Both the position numbers and the translations under genes were made by a program. Source: Chrysogorgia sp. JL179-B06 (Eukaryota; Cnidaria; Anthozoa; Scleralcyonacea; Chrysogorgiidae). From it: a stretch of 64,000 nucleotides of DNA. How positions within the stretch are numbered: position 1 is the first letter of the stretch; each line of letters opens with the position of its first letter. Shown in pieces: positions 1-9,418 of the stretch. The stretch lies in contig JAYKKM010000054.1 of assembly GCA_035772405.1 (NCBI GenBank), positions 4,004,001 to 4,068,000 of the forward strand, read 5' to 3'. Under the pieces are notes generated by a model, which saw only the letters and a program-made list of their open reading frames with translations, had not been told where the DNA came from and ran no database searches.

Positions 1-162
1 AAGAGAAATAAGAGAATTTAAATATGTCTAAATAATATATAAATAATATATAAATAATATATAAATAATATATATATATATACACTTAACGCAGTGAATA
101 TAATTGATTTTGGAAGTTTTTAAAACATTATACGCAATAAAATAATAACAAACATATTATAC

Positions 163-287
163 CGTTCCGTCTCTTTATCTTCTCCACTAAATGCAGCAAC
201 TGTTCGATAAGATGAAAGAACTTCTTGGGCAACGCTCCCAGCTTCAGAATAAGCCTTCAATTCTTTGGTAGTGAACCCAGTGATAAC
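163..287 (-). CDS. ABCB-type transporter, internal exon (TMD1)
   Basis: Exon of an ABCB (P-glycoprotein/multidrug-resistance) full transporter, continuing the host gene seen at 3744-8046. The acceptor is a TTTTGCAG and the donor a GTATAA. The 125-bp exon encodes the intracellular loop between TM4 and TM5 of the first membrane domain, with the family hallmark run VAQEVLSSYRTVAAFSGEDK. ABCB proteins export lipids or hydrophobic compounds using ATP; the nucleotide-binding domains lie beyond the left edge of the window. Phase joins correctly to the 3744 exon. Substrate cannot be inferred. Confidence 0.88.
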
Positions 288-703
288 CTGCAAAACAATC
301 AGCAAGTAACATACATGAATTTATGTGCAGTAGGGTCCAGCTGATCTCGAATTCGGTATATAATCTCCAATTTCTTGCAATCTCTCGTTACCTTCAACTA
401 CATGTAAAAGCCTTTAAATGTCATGCAGTAATTTACTACGGGTTATCTCGAACTCGGTTATCTATTATGTTTCTTTAACTTGTGTCAACAATGCGTAAAT
501 GCAGGTTCAGCTGGATTTATTATTATTATGTTTTATTAAACTTTATTTCAGTACGGTACGGTTTCCAAATGGGCCGTACATTAAAAAATATTATACACAA
601 TTAATTACAATAAAATTACAAAATAATTACAATTCAAATAGTTATAATAATTATATAAAAATATATATGTACAAATTAGGAAAGGGTTTAACTTAACTAT
701 ATA
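288..703. other. Intron sequence, nothing recognised
   Basis: AT-rich intronic DNA of the ABCB gene. I see no coding exon, RNA gene or clear repeat in it. Confidence 0.5.
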
Positions 704-705
704 TA

Positions 706-987
706 GTGGGGCAGATAACTGCAATTTTTTTGAGAATCGTTCGAAATGTGATACAAGCATGAAACTTCACAGGATTGACATTTATAGACACTCCTTGAAA
801 ATTCTAATCGATTAGCCACTTGAAAATGGCCGCCATCTTGGATTTATTTATTCATCTAGTTATCTGGTTTAAAGCTGATTCTGCGCTGGCTAATCGGCTA
901 CATTTTGTTATCAACCTAAACTGATCACTCGTGTCAAATGTCATGCTTGTATCACAATCCGAATGATTTTCCTTTTATCTGCCCCAC
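706..987. mobile_element. TA-flanked MITE in ABCB intron
   Basis: A short non-autonomous DNA transposon bounded by the inverted repeat GTGGGGCAGATAA and flanked by TA on both sides (704-705 and 988-989). Parts of the interior are also inverted, for example the segments around 746-785 and 930-960 containing GTGATACAAGCATG and its complement. It has no coding capacity. The TA duplication suggests mobilisation by a Tc1/mariner-like transposase, which is inference. Confidence 0.7.
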
Positions 988-989
988 TA

Positions 990-1431
990 GATGGAGAGCG
1001 AAGGTTACAATGATGTACTGGTTCAATTGATATATGTACTGCCTATGGCTTTCAAAAGGCCGGATGCGACGCAGGCTACTGCCTATGCGGCAGTCACTAC
1101 ATGTATATATCGGTAATGCTTGGATGCGTTAATATACACAATGTTGTAGTGAATGTGGGAGAGCTCGGAGTAGACAGACGATACGTGGATGATCGTCAAG
1201 CTCATATCCTCAGAAAAAATATATAATGCTTGGATGCGTCAATATGAGCTGAGAATATGAGCTTGACGATCGTCCACGTATCGTCTGTCTACTCCGAGCT
1301 CCCACACATTCACTACAACATTGTGTATATTAACGCATCCAACCATTACCGATATATACAGTAGTGACTGCCGCATAGGCAGTACATATATCAATTGAAC
1401 CAGTACATCATTGTAACCTTCGCTCTCCATC
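990..1431. repeat. Large palindromic (fold-back) element
   Basis: The segment reads inward from both ends as the same sequence: GATGGAGAGCGAAGGTTAC at 990 returns as its complement at 1431. The arms are about 200 bp with a short spacer near 1218-1240; the left arm carries a 40-bp local insertion or duplication near 1046-1085. A related palindrome, sharing the GACGATCGTCCACGTATCG core and the tRNA-like segment next door, occurs at 57240-57501, so this is a dispersed family. Confidence 0.75.
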
Positions 1432-1433
1432 TG

Positions 1434-1507
1434 AGTCTCGTTAGCTCAATGGTTAGAGCGTCTCACCGGCAATCAGAAGGTTACAGGTTCGATTCCTGTA
1501 CGGGACT
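1434..1507 (+). tRNA. tRNA-like sequence (repeat-associated)
   Basis: A 74-nt stretch folds as a tRNA cloverleaf. Acceptor stem AGTCTCG pairs with CGGGACT with one G:U. The D-arm contains the A-box TTAGCTCAATGGTTA, and the T-arm contains the B-box GGTTCGATTCC. The presumed anticodon loop CCGGCAA has C rather than U at position 33 and the anticodon stem has one mismatch. With its association with the repeat at 990-1431 and a second copy at 57290, it looks more like a tRNA-derived repeat module than a working tRNA gene. If read literally the anticodon would be GGC. Confidence 0.45.
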
Positions 1508-1508
1508 C

Positions 1509-3543
1509 ATTTTTCTGAGGATACGAGCTTGACGATCGCCCACGTATCGTTTAACAATATATATGAGTCAAGTGAATCATAAAGAAAGAATGTGAGCAGC
1601 AATGTTACTTTTGAAAATAGGAAGAGACTGAGATTCTCTTAATGTGGCTGGTAAAGAATCCACACTTTAGCTCCACTATAGCTAAAACTAATTGAAGCGA
1701 AGTAAGGAAACCCCTAAGATCGCAATCCGCGTGTTCTCATTTTTATACATGAATAAGTCAGCAAGACAATTTGGTGTTATATCGTGCAGAACCCTATACA
1801 TTAATTTTGCCTTGGATTTCGTTCGTTAGTTGGTGAACAGTTTTCGTAATATTCCATGTCGAACAATCTTTCATTTCTCTTGAGAACTCGTGAAAGTGGG
1901 ATACTGGTCCGCCTTGAATTGGTGCAAGGTAAACGACAAAATCGTAAAAGTATGTACGCAAAGCGCATAATTGTCTGCCATGCACTCTTGTGAATGGTGC
2001 GTCAAAATGATGTTGATTGGAAGGCCGCGAGTTAAGATTTAACTAATAGTTTTATGAGTACATATTCTTCAGCATTGTATTTTTTATATTAGAAATGTAA
2101 GAATTTTGTTTTATTGTAAAAATTGTTGAATATTTACCCAATTATTTCACGGTAAAAATTAGCATTTGTATCGTTATATAGGGCCTAACCCAGCCGGCCC
2201 GATCAACGCGATGGTAAACAAATTTATCAATATCTTTATAAAAGGCAGTATTTTATAAGGATTTCCGACACTAATAAATTCGATAATCAAACACGTGTGA
2301 AATGTTTGTTGAGAAATGAAGAAACGAGTGTAAAATACCTCATTACTCCCACCAGCATAGTGACCCAGTATAGTTTACATAATGGATGCTTGGAAATATA
2401 GAATTTACTTCTTGTGTTGAACTAGATATCTTTTTCAATAATCGAAATAAATTTAATATATCCGCACAGCCATGTATTATTCTATATACAGTACGTATGT
2501 ATAACTATCTAGCTATGTATATGAATAACTGTACGTCGTATTATACCTTTGACGGTGATGTGTCCTTTATCATGAGATCTGACGGAGAAACGTCGTCAAA
2601 GATAATAGGGAACATACATAAACTACAATCCTTAAATTGTTGGGACACTTCTATTAACCGTTAGATAACGAATCAATGTCAACGGTCAACTCAAGAGGAT
2701 CTATTAGTTTCAAATACATAATCCGATCTATTTTCGAGAATAACTTTCGCAAGGAAGCAAGCACAGGGATGAAGCTCACTTGATCTGAATGCGGGTTTCA
2801 TTTGCATGAGCAGTTCCAAAAATATCACATCACAACTATCCTATCTGTGTTCGCTCAGTTAATAGAGTCCCTTTTATATTAACATATTTGGTGCGTTGGA
2901 CATTGAAAAGAACGCGATATAAAGCTCAAGCTCTATATATCTCTTTTTAGAATATTTTTAAAAATTGTTCAAAATATATCTAGTTTTGAAATTATTTGTT
3001 TAATTGAGCTCCTCCTGTAGACCCTATCACCACTTGGAGTCACTTTGACAATTATCACTACGTCACATTCCACATTAAAAGTTCAAAAATTTATTCAAAG
3101 GAGATACACCGAACTGTAAATTATAATTTTACATCATTTAGACCTTAGAAATAACGCATTTGAGCGCGCAAATTTTCTTCCATGTCCATATCGAGACAGG
3201 ATAGAAGTATGTAGGACAACGTCACAAGAAAATAAACCATTTTTATTTTTTTAGGTCCGTATCCTACTAAATCCTACCAATCGTTGTGGTTGCCGATGTG
3301 TCTTTATAAGTTCTCTAATACGTAGTCAGTTGTAATTGGTTTCTTTTAAGAAAATTTAAATTATTTAGGTACCGCCGTCACACGCCTTAACTGTAAATTG
3401 TCCAATCAGAGAGCAAGATTTGTACCACGTGTCCAGACTTTTACCATAGAATTAGCTCGAATACCACGCTAGCTCGAATACTACGCTGTGGCAGGGTATA
3501 TTCGAGCTGGAATATTACCACGCGCTTAAATCAAAACGAGGCT
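1509..3543. other. Intron sequence, no gene seen
   Basis: About 2 kb of AT-rich intronic DNA of the ABCB gene. The first 45 bases (1509-1553) carry another piece of the fold-back family (GACGATCGCCCACGTATCG). Otherwise I see no exon, RNA gene or clear repeat. Confidence 0.45.
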
Positions 3544-3605
3544 GTCAACAATGGATGAACAAAAAGACGTTTCAAGACAATATTCAAGATTATTTCGGTA
3601 TAATA

Positions 3606-3716
3606 TATCATTTATAGACCCTCCGCTCGGGGAATTCGACAAAATATTACCCCTCCCGATGATCCATCGCGGTAATATTTCATCGAATTCCCCGAGCGGA
3701 GGGTCTATAAATGATA
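3606..3716. repeat. Fold-back hairpin beside an ABCB splice donor
   Basis: Two arms of about 46 bp (3606-3651 and 3671-3716) are inverted copies differing at two positions, with a 19-bp spacer. The arms contain CCTCCGCTCGGGGAATTCGA. The element ends about 27 bp inside the intron, just past the splice donor of the exon at 3744-3915. The intron transcript would be expected to form a very stable hairpin there. Confidence 0.8.
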
Positions 3717-3743
3717 ACAGTTACCCTGTGATATCAATCTTAC

Positions 3744-3915
3744 CCATCCAAGAAAGCCACCAGAGGCTGCAGTAAGAGGAAAAAGCGACAGAATAACAAG
3801 AGTAAGTTTCCAGCCGTACGCAAACCCCAGAATATAACCAGCAATAAAACCTGAGAAACCATGGAGGAATAATGCCAACTTATGTCCAATTCCATCAGTA
3901 ATCTTGTTTAAATCC
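3744..3915 (-). CDS. ABCB-type transporter, internal exon (TM3-TM4)
   Basis: Second recognisable downstream exon of the host ABCB gene. Acceptor TTTTCTAG, donor GTAAGA. The 172-bp exon starts by completing a Glu codon left open by the exon at 5546-5928 and encodes DLNKITDGIGHKLALFLHGF, then two hydrophobic segments matching TM3 and TM4 of the first membrane domain. The DLNKI..GIG run is diagnostic for ABCB transporters. Splicing phases on both sides agree with the neighbouring exons. Confidence 0.9.
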
Positions 3916-4461
3916 CTAGAAAAGACAATGGGGAAAGATTTTAACACAAAACTAACAAATACACTAGCTATCAAAATACAAATTGAAACAAAATCTTGTA
4001 TGTGTGTTCATTTTCTATTGTTTATTTTAGTTTTACTATATTTGCTTTCATATATTGTTTAGCTTAACATATTTAACAGGTAAACAAATAATTTCCCAAC
4101 GCAACTATAAATCAGACATTGTTTGACGCTACTCTGGCTTTAACAAGTTTTTTGAACGTAACTTTAAAATTTACTGTCCATGACCCAACGTTTCGACACT
4201 CCAATCTAGTGTCTTCATCAGGGGTGATCATTGTAAAGTTAGGATCCCTATTTATACCCTCATAGAATAAGTTTCTGGTAATAAATCACCGTCATCGCGA
4301 TTCAATGGGGCGTGGGCGCTATTGTTATACCAAGCCTCCAGAGTCCAGACGTCTCTGATGGTAATTCGCTCTACTTCGTCGAAGATGAGATGTCTTCATG
4401 TAGAGATTTGAGAGTCGGGGCGATGTATAAATATGTATATGATGTTTGACTGTTCTGACCG
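3916..4461. other. Intron with a Penelope-like tail motif
   Basis: Intronic DNA without a gene. Around 4190-4260 the sequence AACGTTTCGACACTCCAATC followed by TCTTCATCAGGGGTGAT resembles the inverted 3' tail of Penelope-like or similar elements (complement of CTGATGAAGAC...CGAAACGTT). A comparable tail is seen near 62950-62990. The assignment is by resemblance only. Confidence 0.35.
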
Positions 4462-4535
4462 TGTCTCAATAGCTCAGTGGTTAGAGCGCCGATGCGTTGA
4501 TTCGGAGACCTCGGGTTCGATTTCCGGTTGGGGCA
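4462..4535 (+). tRNA. tRNA-like sequence
   Basis: Cloverleaf-compatible 74-nt sequence. The acceptor stem TGTCTCA/TGGGGCA has two G:U pairs, the A-box is TAGCTCAGTGGTTA and the B-box region is GGTTCGATTTCC. The anticodon loop reads GCGTTGA, giving GTT if taken at face value, but position 33 is C, which is atypical for a functional tRNA. Probably a tRNA-derived repeat or tRNA pseudogene. It could still carry a usable Pol III internal promoter. Confidence 0.4.
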
Positions 4536-4909
4536 GTCAAATTTTCATATACATATATTTAAATCCTCTCTTCATCTAAAGAAAATTGTTGTAATATACA
4601 TATATATTTGACCATAAATACCTATATACTAATAGCAGGTGCTGTAGTTTATATTTTTTGTAATTTGATATTTTATTTTGATATTTTAATTTTATTATTA
4701 TTTGTTGTAATTGTCAAGAGTCAGTTTATTGTATTTATATACCATCTTTAAGATTACGTTTGCATGGCAGCAAACGTTTCCCGACTCAAAATGTTTTCGG
4801 ATTTATGTGGATAAAAATGTAGGATTTATGAAGTGTTTACACGAAGAAATAGTCAGATTCGCTCGTTTGAGGATAACCAAGGTGATAAATGGAGTAAAAC
4901 AGGTGACGA

Positions 4910-5225
4910 AAGTATCCGAATTCATACCAGAGACTGTTTACACTAGTCATTTCTTCGGATTCTCTGGTGTTCAGATTCAAGATATTCACATTAGGTTCCT
5001 GATTCAAAAGTATCTGGATTCATCCCAGAGACTGTTCATTTCTTCGAATTCTCTATAGTACTCGAATTCAAAATATTCACATTAGGTTCCGAATTCAAAA
5101 GTATCCGAATTCATTCCAGAGACTGTTTACACTAGTCATTTCTTGGAATTCTCTAGTGCTCACTAGATTCAAAATATTAACAATAGGTTCTCGAATTCAA
5201 AAGTATCTGGATTAGTCGCAAAACT
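4910..5225. repeat. Tandem repeat, about 3 copies of 91-98 bp
   Basis: The phrase CCAGAGACTGTT(TACACTAG) recurs with starts near 4929, 5027 and 5118, accompanied by TTCACATTAGGTTC and GAATTCAAAAGTATC. This gives three diverged copies of a 91-98 bp unit within the ABCB intron. The open frame running across the array is a by-product of the repeat and shows no protein similarity I recognise. Confidence 0.75.
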
Positions 5226-5545
5226 GTTTCGGATCACGTCATTCTCGTGTTAAATGGCAAAACGAATCCAGCTACGAAAGTTCGTGGATTCATTGCGAAT
5301 CAGGATATTTTGTATAAACGCGAGTCTTTATGTTATCTTAATAGTTACACGTGCCGAGGGGATAATTTTTGTTTTCGTTTAAAATTTGTGAGATCAATAT
5401 TTGCTCTAAAACATCAAACCACGTGTGAAGATTGAAGGGAGGCTTTAGGGTTTTTTTCGTAAGTCAACTTTCACTATAATATACAATGGAAATTTTCCTA
5501 CTACCCTTTCCATTCTAAACAATATTACTACCCTTTTATACGTAC

Positions 5546-5928
5546 TCTGATAAGCGTGTGTTAAGCTCTCCACTATCATTTGTGTCAAACCAACCCATTT
5601 CTTGGCGAAGAATGGATTTAAAGTACGCCAACCGCGTTTTATGCACTTGTCGCTCAGCAGTAAGACCCCACGAAACCATCTGCAAAGCAACAACTGCCGC
5701 CAAAGCAGCAGCAATACCAACGTAGTAATAAGCAAATGGAATCAATTTCTCTTCGATGTTAATAGAAGTACAGTTCATAATAGGATTCTGACACATAGAA
5801 TATTCAATAAAAGCGTCCGAGAGATCTCCAAAAATGATGAATTGCACAGGTAGAAGTGTGCCCTGACCCACTGCCCCAAGAGTACCAAGAATCATTAGAA
5901 GTACATCAAGTTTATCAGCAAATCGAAA
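5546..5928 (-). CDS. ABCB-type transporter, exon with TM1-TM2
   Basis: 383-bp exon (acceptor TTTTTTATAG, donor GTACGT) starting FRFADKLDVLLMILGTLGAV, the standard entry into TM1 of ABCB proteins. It continues through an extracellular loop with Cys and Asn-X-Thr sites into TM2 (VALQMVSWGLTAERQVHK) and ends in the loop motif SILRQEMGWFDTND. It joins in phase to the N-terminal exon at 7962-8046 and to the exon at 3744-3915. This is one of the strongest host-gene signals in the window. Confidence 0.92.
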
Positions 5929-7961
5929 CTATAAAAAAAGTAAAAATGTGAAAAGAAATTTCAAAAGTTGTTGACCACAATTATAAATTGTTACTCGTTA
6001 TTTCATAAACAAACTTTCTACCTACTATTTCAGAAAAATAGGTACGCAATGCGTACATGCGTCTGGCACAGATGTATGGAAACAATTAATATTTGATATT
6101 TACATTCGATCGTTGGAAGTGATTGCTATAATGATTTCAGGTGAAGGAAAATCATTACTTTAGGCCGGTTTTCCACTTGACGGAATTTTCCGCGCGGAGC
6201 AGAATTTCAGAAAAATGCGAAATATTTCAGAAAAATGCGAAAAACAAAAGTGGCGATATGAAGGAGAATGTAAATTTGAGCTCAAGAAACGGAAATACAA
6301 TTTTGCTACTGTTCAACAGGACGCGTGTATTCCGAGGTGTCATCAATTTCCTTTCCTTATTACAATATTATAACTGAAAAATTGTCACTAGTTTCACGAA
6401 AATTTGTAAACATTTCAAAATATCGTAATCACAAAAACTACTAGCCGTAAGATAGGGCCTGAAACAAGAAGCTAATGCTCCTTGGTCCAAAGCCGGATTG
6501 AGGCGGGGACGAATATGGAGAAAAATAGGCCCTTTTCTCACCAGACTTTAAAAATAAGGTCTTAGCGAGTAAGCGTTCTTTTATAAACGTTTTGTATCGA
6601 TTGAAATTTTCGATAGAGGTTTACAACACTGATATGTGAAACATGAAAAAAAGACAGCTTTATATATATATATATATATTATAACGATCGAAAATGATCT
6701 ATATAGGTCCTAATGTCTCCGCCAACTCCAGGCCCAACATACCCTTAATCCGGCTCTGTCCTTTAATACTTTCCTTACACATAATATTCGAAATATTTCG
6801 TCTAAAATCGGCAACTTATTAATAGAAATAATATTTACACTAGTCTCCAGCTCTATTATTTAAGTCTTTATTTCCTTATACGATAAAACACATACCATAC
6901 GTTACTGACATTAATAAGTAATATTAATGAATACAGAGTTAAAATTGTACACTGTATTTTGCAATAAAATTGCTCGTCTTGTACAAGATTATAACAATAA
7001 AATGATTGATTTGTCTAACAAACTTCCAAAAGCACCTGGGTAATTAGTAGTACCGCGATGACCTACTGGGAAGATGACTATCTCTTTCATACATATAGCC
7101 TTGTGGATGATGGGAACCAGAATTGGTAAACCCTCGTCTGAGACGTTAGCCGACCTTTGCTGTTACAAAATGGCCGGATGGTTAATAAGGGTCTGTCCCG
7201 AAAGATTCTTGGTGCCCCTGTCACGCTCCGTCATCCCCAGCCTAGAACGTTGAGGATTTCCAAACCTGGATGGCAAATGTCGGTCTTGAAGATGTCTCGT
7301 TTCCACGAATTGTCTTTATGAGCCACATAATTATGTGGCTCCCAATGTCGTGAAATATCGACAACTTATTATTGGGAATAATTTTTACACTAGTCTGCAG
7401 CTCTATTCCTGAAGTCTTTATTTCCTCATACGATAAAACATATATATTACGTTACAGATAAGTTACATTAATATATACAGTGTTAAAATAAGCTAAGAGT
7501 TTACAAAGTAGCTACATTAACATACATTCATGAATAAATTTAGACTTCTAAATTGTGATTAAAAATTAATCAGTTTATAAACGAGTTCTTGAGATGGTTT
7601 GTATTGCCTTTAGCTCGATGGCTTGTTCAAGTTTTATGTGGTGGCTTTTTCTTTTGGCATTCAGGTCTCAGGAATGAAGAGGATGCTGATCTGACCTCGC
7701 AACTTTTTAAAAAACTTTCCAACATTTTATAGCAATCCCTGTATATATTGACTGGTTATCAGCGGTCTCCGCATCGGTAGCACAATACACTGGTAAACCG
7801 TTTTTTTATTTCTATGTTATAAGATACAGTATAAGGCACTCCTTTCTAACCTTTGTTTAGTTGCCCATCTAACTCTTACTCAAAAATAAAAATATATACA
7901 TAGCTACCCACACACTTTTGAAGCTATTATTATCTCAGTTTTCCTAAGCTGTAGCCCTTAC
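5929..7961. repeat. Intron with two direct copies of a dispersed repeat
   Basis: No exon recognised. Two diverged direct copies of a roughly 130-bp sequence lie at about 6787-6915 and 7350-7470 (both contain TTTACACTAGTCT.CAGCTCTATT and CATACGATAAAACA), separated by about 560 bp. A short (TA)n microsatellite lies near 6660-6680. The spacing could reflect a solo-LTR pair or two insertions of one MITE; I cannot tell which. Confidence 0.5.
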
Positions 7962-8046
7962 CAATTGTCCGAACGAAACCATTGGTGGTTTTTCTTTTTT
8001 GGGTTTCTCATCTGGGGCCTTTGTTTCTTTATCGACATCATCGACG
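7962..8046 (-). CDS. ABCB-type transporter, N-terminal cytoplasmic exon
   Basis: 85-bp exon with acceptor CTTTTAG and donor GTAAGG encoding VDDVDKETKAPDEKPKKEK followed by PPMVSFGQL. It joins in phase to FRFADKLD at 5928, reproducing the charged N-terminal tail and the usual pre-TM1 region of ABCB full transporters. The exon needs two bases from an upstream exon, so the start codon lies further right. I could not find it between 8047 and 8671, so it may lie beyond the Polinton. Confidence 0.8.
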
Positions 8047-8291
8047 CTAAAAGAAGATAAAATGTTCAACTAAGTCTTACGAGTAGCAAATCTTTTCATC
8101 CTTATCGTAGTCCGTATACCATACCAAATGGCAAAGACAAAGGAATTCAAAATACAATACAATACAATCTCAAACTCATTAATAATTCATGAGCCAAAGG
8201 AAATCAGTATCGAGACGGACAATTAGCATAGGATTTTGACAATTTCCACCTCAAATTTCTCTTAAAATACTGATTCGTTCCAGATGTAATA

Positions 8292-8410
8292 TAAACACTC
8301 GAAAGAGTGTTCCATCCTCTATCCAGTCACCTCGAATTCGGTTAAAAGACTCGGCTATCGCCTCGTTTTTCAACCTGGATATCGGATGAAACACTCTTTC
8401 TCGTGTTTGA
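8292..8410. repeat. Small fold-back repeat
   Basis: AAACACTCGAAAGAGTGTTC near 8292 returns inverted as the complement near 8390-8410. Inner arms TCTATCCAG/CTGGATA are also paired. No coding potential. Confidence 0.55.
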
Positions 8411-8665
8411 TCTACAGGGTGTATAAAAAAAAGCGCAACCTCGGAATTTCCCAAGAAATCCACTGTGTTCTTAAACACACAAGATTTTCGCCCCTGGGAA
8501 TTTAAAATAGCTTGTAATCGTATTCCAGGGGCATAACTGTCTAATTACTACAAACTCGAGCACGTAAAGCAGAATTGAATCGAAATTTATGCATTTATTT
8601 AATGGAAGTTGTTTAGTTTACAAGTATCAACAACAGTTAAATTCCCAGAGGCCTAAAATCTTTTG

Positions 8666-8671
8666 TGCTAA
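8666..8671. repeat. Polinton target-site duplication, left
   Basis: TGCTAA directly precedes the left terminal repeat and is repeated exactly at 25960-25965 after the right one. Six-bp duplications are the known signature of Polinton integrase. Confidence 0.93.
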
Positions 8672-8962
8672 AGTAGTAATAACGGGCACCTTAGCTCATC
8701 CTCATTAAAAATTCTAAAATCCACATTCCATTCTAGGGCGTGGTTTTTTTTTCAAATTTCTGGAAATGAAATTTGATCTTTAATCTTCGCGAAATCTCCT
8801 CCTCCTCCTCGTGAAATCTCCTCCTCCTCCTCGTGAAATCTCCTCCTCCTCCTCGTTCCGATTTTTTTGAAATTGAAATTTGATCTTTAATCTTCGCGAG
8901 ATCTCCTCCTCCTCCTCGTGAAATCTCCTCCTCCTCCTCGTGAAATCTCCTCCTCCTCCTCG
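8672..8962 (+). repeat. Polinton left terminal inverted repeat
   Basis: About 291 bp, matching the complement of 25669-25959 with very few differences. The outer 95 bp are unique sequence. The inner part is a two-level array: blocks of three 22-bp units (GAAATCTCCTCCTCCTCCTC plus GT) separated by a linker containing GAAATTTGATCTTTAATCTT, repeating with a period of 107 bp. In Polintons the termini are the expected sites of integrase action and protein-primed replication start. Confidence 0.93.
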
Positions 8963-9113
8963 TTACAATTTCTTGAAATTGAAATTTGACCCGAAGTCTT
9001 CGCGAAATTCCTCCTCATTCCAATTTTTTGAAATTGGAATTCGACACGAGATCTCCTCCTCCTCCTTTATGAAATTGAGATTTGGTCTCGAGTCTCCTCG
9101 ATTTCGTCAAGGA
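8963..9113. repeat. Decaying continuation of the subterminal array
   Basis: On the left side only, degenerate copies of the terminal array (linkers near 8981, 9037 and 9077, shortened CTCCTCCTC blocks) continue for about 150 bp past the inverted repeat. This is also the upstream region of the zinc-finger gene at 9114, so it may serve as its promoter region. Confidence 0.65.
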
Positions 9114-9377
9114 ATGCCAAGTCGAAAGTCGAGCTTTATAGGAATGATGGTTTCAGATTACTCTACTTGTCACTGTGGTCTTAGAGCGTCAAGAACTGGA
9201 ATGAGACTCCACATGAAGATTGCGCACAACGCGAAACCAAAAATGAAAAACTTTTTGTGTCTAAAGTGTAACGTCATTATCCCTGGTGGAATGAGGGAGT
9301 TTATTAAACACGAGACGAAGACACACCGAATTGACCACAGACTTTCTTCACACAAACAACTCAGTGACGCTGGGTGA
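9114..9377 (+). CDS. Small double zinc-finger protein
   Basis: 87-residue protein with two Cys/His fingers. The first is CHCGLRASRTGMRLHMKIAH (C-x-C, then H-x4-H); the second is C-x2-C ... H-x4-H ending ETKTH. The frame is open upstream to 8940, but those codons would translate the terminal-repeat array, so the Met at 9114 is the better start; a further Met pair follows 11 residues later. The CxCG finger resembles the one at the C terminus of the GIY-YIG protein at 13225. Likely nucleic-acid binding; the exact role is unknown. It is the only rightward gene at the left end and converges on the SLATT gene. Confidence 0.6.
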   Translation: MPSRKSSFIGMMVSDYSTCHCGLRASRTGMRLHMKIAHNAKPKMKNFLCLKCNVIIPGGMREFIKHETKTHRIDHRLSSHKQLSDAG

Positions 9378-9387
9378 CAACCTCTCA

Positions 9388-9418
9388 AATTATAATACCC
9401 TTCTTGGGTATTATAATT
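9388..9418. terminator. Perfect hairpin between convergent genes
   Basis: A 13-bp perfect stem (AATTATAATACCC, loop TTCTT, GGGTATTATAATT) occupies the whole gap between the stop of the zinc-finger gene (9377) and the stop of the leftward SLATT gene (9418-9420). Its place and symmetry suggest a bidirectional transcript 3'-end signal, by inference. Confidence 0.6.

Noticed and set aside
1434..1507. Functional tRNA gene
   Set aside because: C at position 33, a mismatch in the anticodon stem and embedding in a repeat family with a partial second copy favour a tRNA-derived module.
3551..3775. 74-codon open frame
   Set aside because: It spans the fold-back repeat and ends inside the antisense of an ABCB exon.
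4711..5058. 115-codon open frame
   Set aside because: It runs through a tandem repeat in an intron and shows no protein features.
6787..7470. LTR pair of a small retrotransposon
   Set aside because: The two direct repeats are diverged, lack clear TG...CA ends and enclose no retroelement coding sequence.
8085..8115. Possible first coding exon of the ABCB gene on the minus strand (short ATG frame ending at a GTAAGA donor)
   Set aside because: It leaves one base at the splice, while the exon at 7962-8046 needs two, and the intron would be only about 40 bp.
8940..9113. N-terminal extension of the zinc-finger protein
   Set aside because: The codons translate the terminal-repeat array and its decayed copies; the Met at 9114 is more plausible.
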